Source: JBLHRE01 sp047625765
GTDB taxonomy: Bacteria > Bacteroidota > Bacteroidia > Flavobacteriales > JBLHRE01
Assembly (NCBI GenBank): GCA_047625765.1
Contig: JBLHRE010000070.1
Location: 1 to 9,080, forward strand
DNA: 9,080 nucleotides
Reading direction: 5' to 3'
How positions within the stretch are numbered: the first letter of the stretch is position 1; every line of letters starts with the position of its first letter. This document shows, piece by piece, positions 6,996 through 9,080 of the stretch. Under the pieces are notes generated by a model. It made no database searches. It worked only from the letters and a program-made list of their open reading frames with translations, and was not told the DNA's origin. A program made the position numbers and the translations under genes.

Positions 6996-7026
6996 GCTCT
7001 GGTTTCTGCAAAAATATTTGAGGCAT

Positions 7027-7055
7027 CAAAATTAGGTATTTGAAGCCAATTCAAA
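7027..7055 (-). promoter_or_regulatory. Bacteroidota-type promoter of the PBP gene
   Basis: On the minus strand TTTG (7055-7052), a 17-base spacer, then TAATTTTG (7034-7027), a full match to the TAnnTTTG -7 consensus with a -33-like TTTG, at the short end of usual spacing. The predicted start of transcription near 7020 leaves a leader of about 25 bases before the ATG. The rest of the 138-base divergent gap shows no equally good promoter for the plus-strand gene at 7134. Confidence 0.55.
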
Positions 7056-7133
7056 TAACGCAAAGTGGTTTAATCAAAGAACAAGCGCTATGGGTTATTA
7101 TTACATCACATTTCCTTATTTTAGACCTAAAAT

Positions 7134-7865
7134 ATGTGCACCCTAAGCTACATTCCTTTAGGCACCAATGCCTATATCCTTACATCTAATAGAGACGAAA
7201 GAAAAGCTCGTCCAACTTTACCACCTTTAGAAGAGCAGATAGGAGGTAAGGCCGTTTTTTTTCCGAAAGATGAAGAAGCTGGAGGGACATGGATTGCAGC
7301 AGGAGAAAACGGCACCGTATGTTGTTTGTTGAATGGTGCCTTCGAAAGTCACGAGCGTAAATCGCATTATGCCCAAAGTAGGGGGAAGGTACTTTTAGAA
7401 ACTTTTGAGAATCGCGATGTTCTAGCTTATTTTTCGGAAAAGGATCTGACGGAAATAGAACCATTTACCCTAATTGCTGTTGAAATGAAAAGTGCCATCA
7501 AGCTGCATGAACTGCGTTGGGATGGTGAAAACAAACACCTAAAAGCATTAGACCCTACCCAAGCATACATCTGGTCATCTGCTGCATTGTACAGCAAAGA
7601 AATTAGAACACTACGCGAGCAATGGTTTGAGCAAGGCCTTAAAAATGACTCTTTTACAGATGCCGAAAGCATTCTAAAATTTCATGTTAGCAATCATGGT
7701 AATGATATTGAAAATGATCTTGTTATGAAACGTGGAGATGTCTTGAAAACGGTAAGTATTACCCAAATAAAAATGGATGAAGGTGGCTTTAGCATGGATT
7801 ACCATGATTTGTTGAAAAATGAAAAGTCGAGGCTGAAAAAACAGATCAAGAGGTCTGAATTTTAA
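7134..7865 (+). CDS. NRDE/TANGO2-family protein
   Basis: 243 residues, usual family length. The N-terminus MCTLSYIPLGTNAYILTSNRDE has the two family hallmarks: a Cys at position 2, likely exposed as N-terminal nucleophile after Met removal, and the NRDE motif that names the family. RPTLPPLEEQ, FPKDEEAGGTWIAAGENGTV and LLNGAFESH follow, as in bacterial homologues of eukaryotic TANGO2. The fold is related to Ntn hydrolases; the substrate is unsettled, and heme or lipid roles have been proposed for eukaryotic members. No signal peptide, so cytoplasmic. It is divergent from the PBP gene and stands alone; the next gene is convergent. ATG at 7134 is the only start that keeps Cys2. The C-terminal end is basic (EKSRLKKQIKRSEF). 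Confidence 0.92.
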   Translation: MCTLSYIPLGTNAYILTSNRDERKARPTLPPLEEQIGGKAVFFPKDEEAGGTWIAAGENGTVCCLLNGAFESHERKSHYAQSRGKVLLETFENRDVLAYFSEKDLTEIEPFTLIAVEMKSAIKLHELRWDGENKHLKALDPTQAYIWSSAALYSKEIRTLREQWFEQGLKNDSFTDAESILKFHVSNHGNDIENDLVMKRGDVLKTVSITQIKMDEGGFSMDYHDLLKNEKSRLKKQIKRSEF

Positions 7866-7909
7866 GGATCAACTCCTGTTTTTTAAAGTAATCTGTGTTC
7901 ATTATTGCT

Positions 7910-7936
7910 AGACCTACTATTTTGGTGGGGTCTTTG
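7910..7936 (+). terminator. Weak terminator candidate after the NRDE gene
   Basis: AGACCTACT (7910-7918) can pair with GGTGGGGTCT (7924-7933) with one bulged G and two G-T pairs, followed by TTG rather than a clean U-run. It is the best hairpin within 80 bases of the stop at 7863-7865 but is not strong. Confidence 0.3.
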
Positions 7937-7992
7937 TTCAGTGGCTTTATTGGGATATTTTATTTCAGGGTCATCAATAAAAACTGATTCTT

Positions 7993-8025
7993 TTGAAATG
8001 TATTTTTTCTGAATTTACATTTCAA
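7993..8025. repeat. 10-bp perfect inverted repeat
   Basis: TTGAAATGTA (7993-8002) and TACATTTCAA (8016-8025) are exact reverse complements around a 13-base T-rich spacer. It lies in the 434-base gap (7866-8299) between convergent genes, which otherwise holds no intact gene. It could be a transcript-end hairpin or a protein site; no function is evident. Confidence 0.5.
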
Positions 8026-8272
8026 TTCCCTGCTGCTTGCATTGCACTATGCAAAGAAATTTTGTTGGCTTTCAGGATACCTAGCTTGATGTCAAATTGT
8101 TACTTTAAATCTTGCTCCTATAACAACTATTATTGGAAGGTTTGTCTGGGGAATGTGTATGGTTTTGAGCTTTCTGTTGTTGTCATCTCATCTCATCTTG
8201 ATTTGAGACCATCAATTTGATTTTAATTGCTGATGATTAGCTGTTTTCGGCTAAAAAAATTACATTATTTAT

Positions 8273-8299
8273 ACAAATAAATTATTTGGATTTATTTGT
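8273..8299 (-). terminator. AT-only hairpin directly after the DUF2867 gene
   Basis: ACAAATAAAT (8273-8282) and ATTTATTTGT (8290-8299) form a perfect 10-bp inverted repeat around a 7-base loop, starting one base past the TAA at 8300-8302. On the minus strand a seven-T run follows about 15 bases later. Position fits a transcript end, but a single GC pair per arm end makes a classical terminator doubtful. Confidence 0.4.
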
Positions 8300-9080
8300 T
8301 TATTCTCTGGTTAATGCCCGCAACATTCCATTAAATATCAATCCATGAAAAGGGTATACAGCAATCCAATACAAGCGTCCTGCTAATCCCAATGGTCTAA
8401 ATGTTGCGGTTTGAATAAGTTGATCTCCTTCTATTTTAAATTCCAACCAAGCTTCTCCAGGAAGTTTCATTTCGGCAAAAAGTAACAATCGACCTTCTTC
8501 TTTGTTTGCATCCAACACGCGCCAAAAATCCAAAGCATCGCCAGCATCCAGTTTGTGTTTGTGTGTTCTACCTCTACGCAAACCAACACCGCCAAAAAGT
8601 TTGTCAGCAAAGCCTCTCATTTTCCATAGCCAGTCGATATAATACCAACCGGTTTCGCCTCCAATGCTCCAAATTTTTTCAATAGAGATATCACGGTCTT
8701 GTATAAACGCTTTCCGTTCGTCTCTAAACACCCCAAATTCGGGAACTTCTAGGTAGTCGGAAATGGAATAATTTATTCCACTACTGGCGTAAGAATCTTT
8801 CCAGCTTGAACCTACATCCTGGGTTCCAATTTTATAAAGTGCTTTTTTCAAGGCCTCTTTATAGGATATTGGATGAATGTCTAAAATATGGTGGATATCA
8901 TTATTTCTACAAACAACTTCTACTTTCATGCTGTTTACCAATGAAGTTGCTAAAATGTAGGAGGTAGAAGTGACAAAATACAACCAGTAGGACGAAATTC
9001 TTGGTGTCATTACTGGTACAGTCCAAATCTTACGTTTAAGGCCTCTTACTTCTGCAAAACCAAGAAGCATTTCTTTGTAG
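8300..9080 (-). CDS. SDR-family NAD(P)-binding protein with DUF2867 domain, 5' truncated
   Basis: The frame stays open to the window edge (YKE before the ATG at 9068-9070), and the visible N-terminus YKEMLLGFAEVRGLKRKIW, then PVMTPRISSYWLYFVTS, is the end of an atypical NmrA-like SDR domain, not a natural start. About 260 residues are visible; full-length relatives have about 480. From about residue 130 (IEKIWSIGGETGWYYIDWLW, GVGLRRGR, DALDFWRV, then PGEAWLEFKIEG and TATFRPLGLAGRLYW) the sequence matches DUF2867, ending YPFHGLIFNGMLRAL. The combination is common in Bacteroidota and other bacteria as an oxidoreductase or epimerase-like protein of unknown substrate. The nucleotide-binding motif lies outside the window. 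It is convergent with the NRDE gene, across 434 bases without an intact gene. Confidence 0.9.
   Translation of the reverse strand, partial: YKEMLLGFAEVRGLKRKIWTVPVMTPRISSYWLYFVTSTSYILATSLVNSMKVEVVCRNNDIHHILDIHPISYKEALKKALYKIGTQDVGSSWKDSYASSGINYSISDYLEVPEFGVFRDERKAFIQDRDISIEKIWSIGGETGWYYIDWLWKMRGFADKLFGGVGLRRGRTHKHKLDAGDALDFWRVLDANKEEGRLLLFAEMKLPGEAWLEFKIEGDQLIQTATFRPLGLAGRLYWIAVYPFHGLIFNGMLRALTRE

Larger units (their letters stand above)
7883..8186 (-). pseudogene. Possible decayed small gene, unidentified
   Basis: On the minus strand protein-like text begins at ATG 8186 (MTTTESSKPYTFPRQTF, then stops), shifts frame to NLPIIVVIGARFKVTI, shifts again to FDIKLGILKANKISLHSAMQ and AAGN, and ends in a third open stretch of about 44 codons (ESVFIDDPEIKYPNKATEQ onward) with TAA at 7883-7885. 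Codon use resembles the neighbouring genes, and each shift is small, which suggests a dead gene of about 100 codons. I do not recognise a family. Chance open stretches in AT-rich DNA are a real alternative. Confidence 0.3.

Noticed and set aside
8037..8054. TTGCAT / ATGCAA inverted repeat
   Set aside because: Only 6 bp, expected by chance in a gap of this size.
7993..8220. Open frame of 75 codons on the plus strand
   Set aside because: Composition rich in Cys, Ser, Tyr and Phe without motifs; it mirrors the possible minus-strand remnant and begins inside an inverted repeat.

Overview
The window looks like a chromosomal segment of a low-GC member of the Bacteroidota, probably Flavobacteriia or a related class. 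Three things support this: a C-terminal type IX secretion (T9SS) sorting domain on one protein, lipoproteins of Bacteroidota style, and a promoter resembling the TTTG / TAnnTTTG Bacteroidota consensus. There are no tRNA, rRNA, CRISPR or insertion sequence signals.

Layout. Bases 2-649 (+) hold the C-terminal half of a NifS-type cysteine desulfurase, closed by a symmetric terminator at 653-684. Bases 749-1116 (+) hold a broken gene, readable across three frames, that resembles the small STAS/SEC14-like (DUF7793-type) proteins of Bacteroidota. Bases 1132-4709 (-) form a tight four-gene cluster. Bases 4758-6995 (-) encode a class A penicillin-binding protein with its own promoter at 7027-7055. 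Divergent to it, 7134-7865 (+) encodes an NRDE/TANGO2-family protein. Bases 7866-8299 hold no intact gene, only inverted repeats and a possible decayed gene on the minus strand. Bases 8300-9080 (-) are the C-terminal part of an SDR protein with a DUF2867 domain; its start lies outside the window.

The cluster at 1132-4709 is the centre of interest. In transcription order it encodes a small exported HYC_CC_PP-type cysteine protein, an MbnP-like protein carrying a T9SS sorting domain, and two di-heme MauG/cytochrome c peroxidase-family lipoproteins. In methanotrophs, MbnP and the MauG homologue MbnH form a pair: the di-heme enzyme oxidises a tryptophan of MbnP to kynurenine, and this is needed for copper binding. 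The cluster here looks like a Bacteroidota version with two di-heme partners and a secreted or surface-bound substrate. The two di-heme proteins differ: one keeps the inter-heme Trp and has a candidate surface-export signal, the other has Arg in place of the Trp and no such signal. A 12-bp hairpin followed by a U-tract lies in the first codons of the last gene and could lower its expression. The copper and kynurenine roles are inferred from family and gene order, not shown by the sequence alone.
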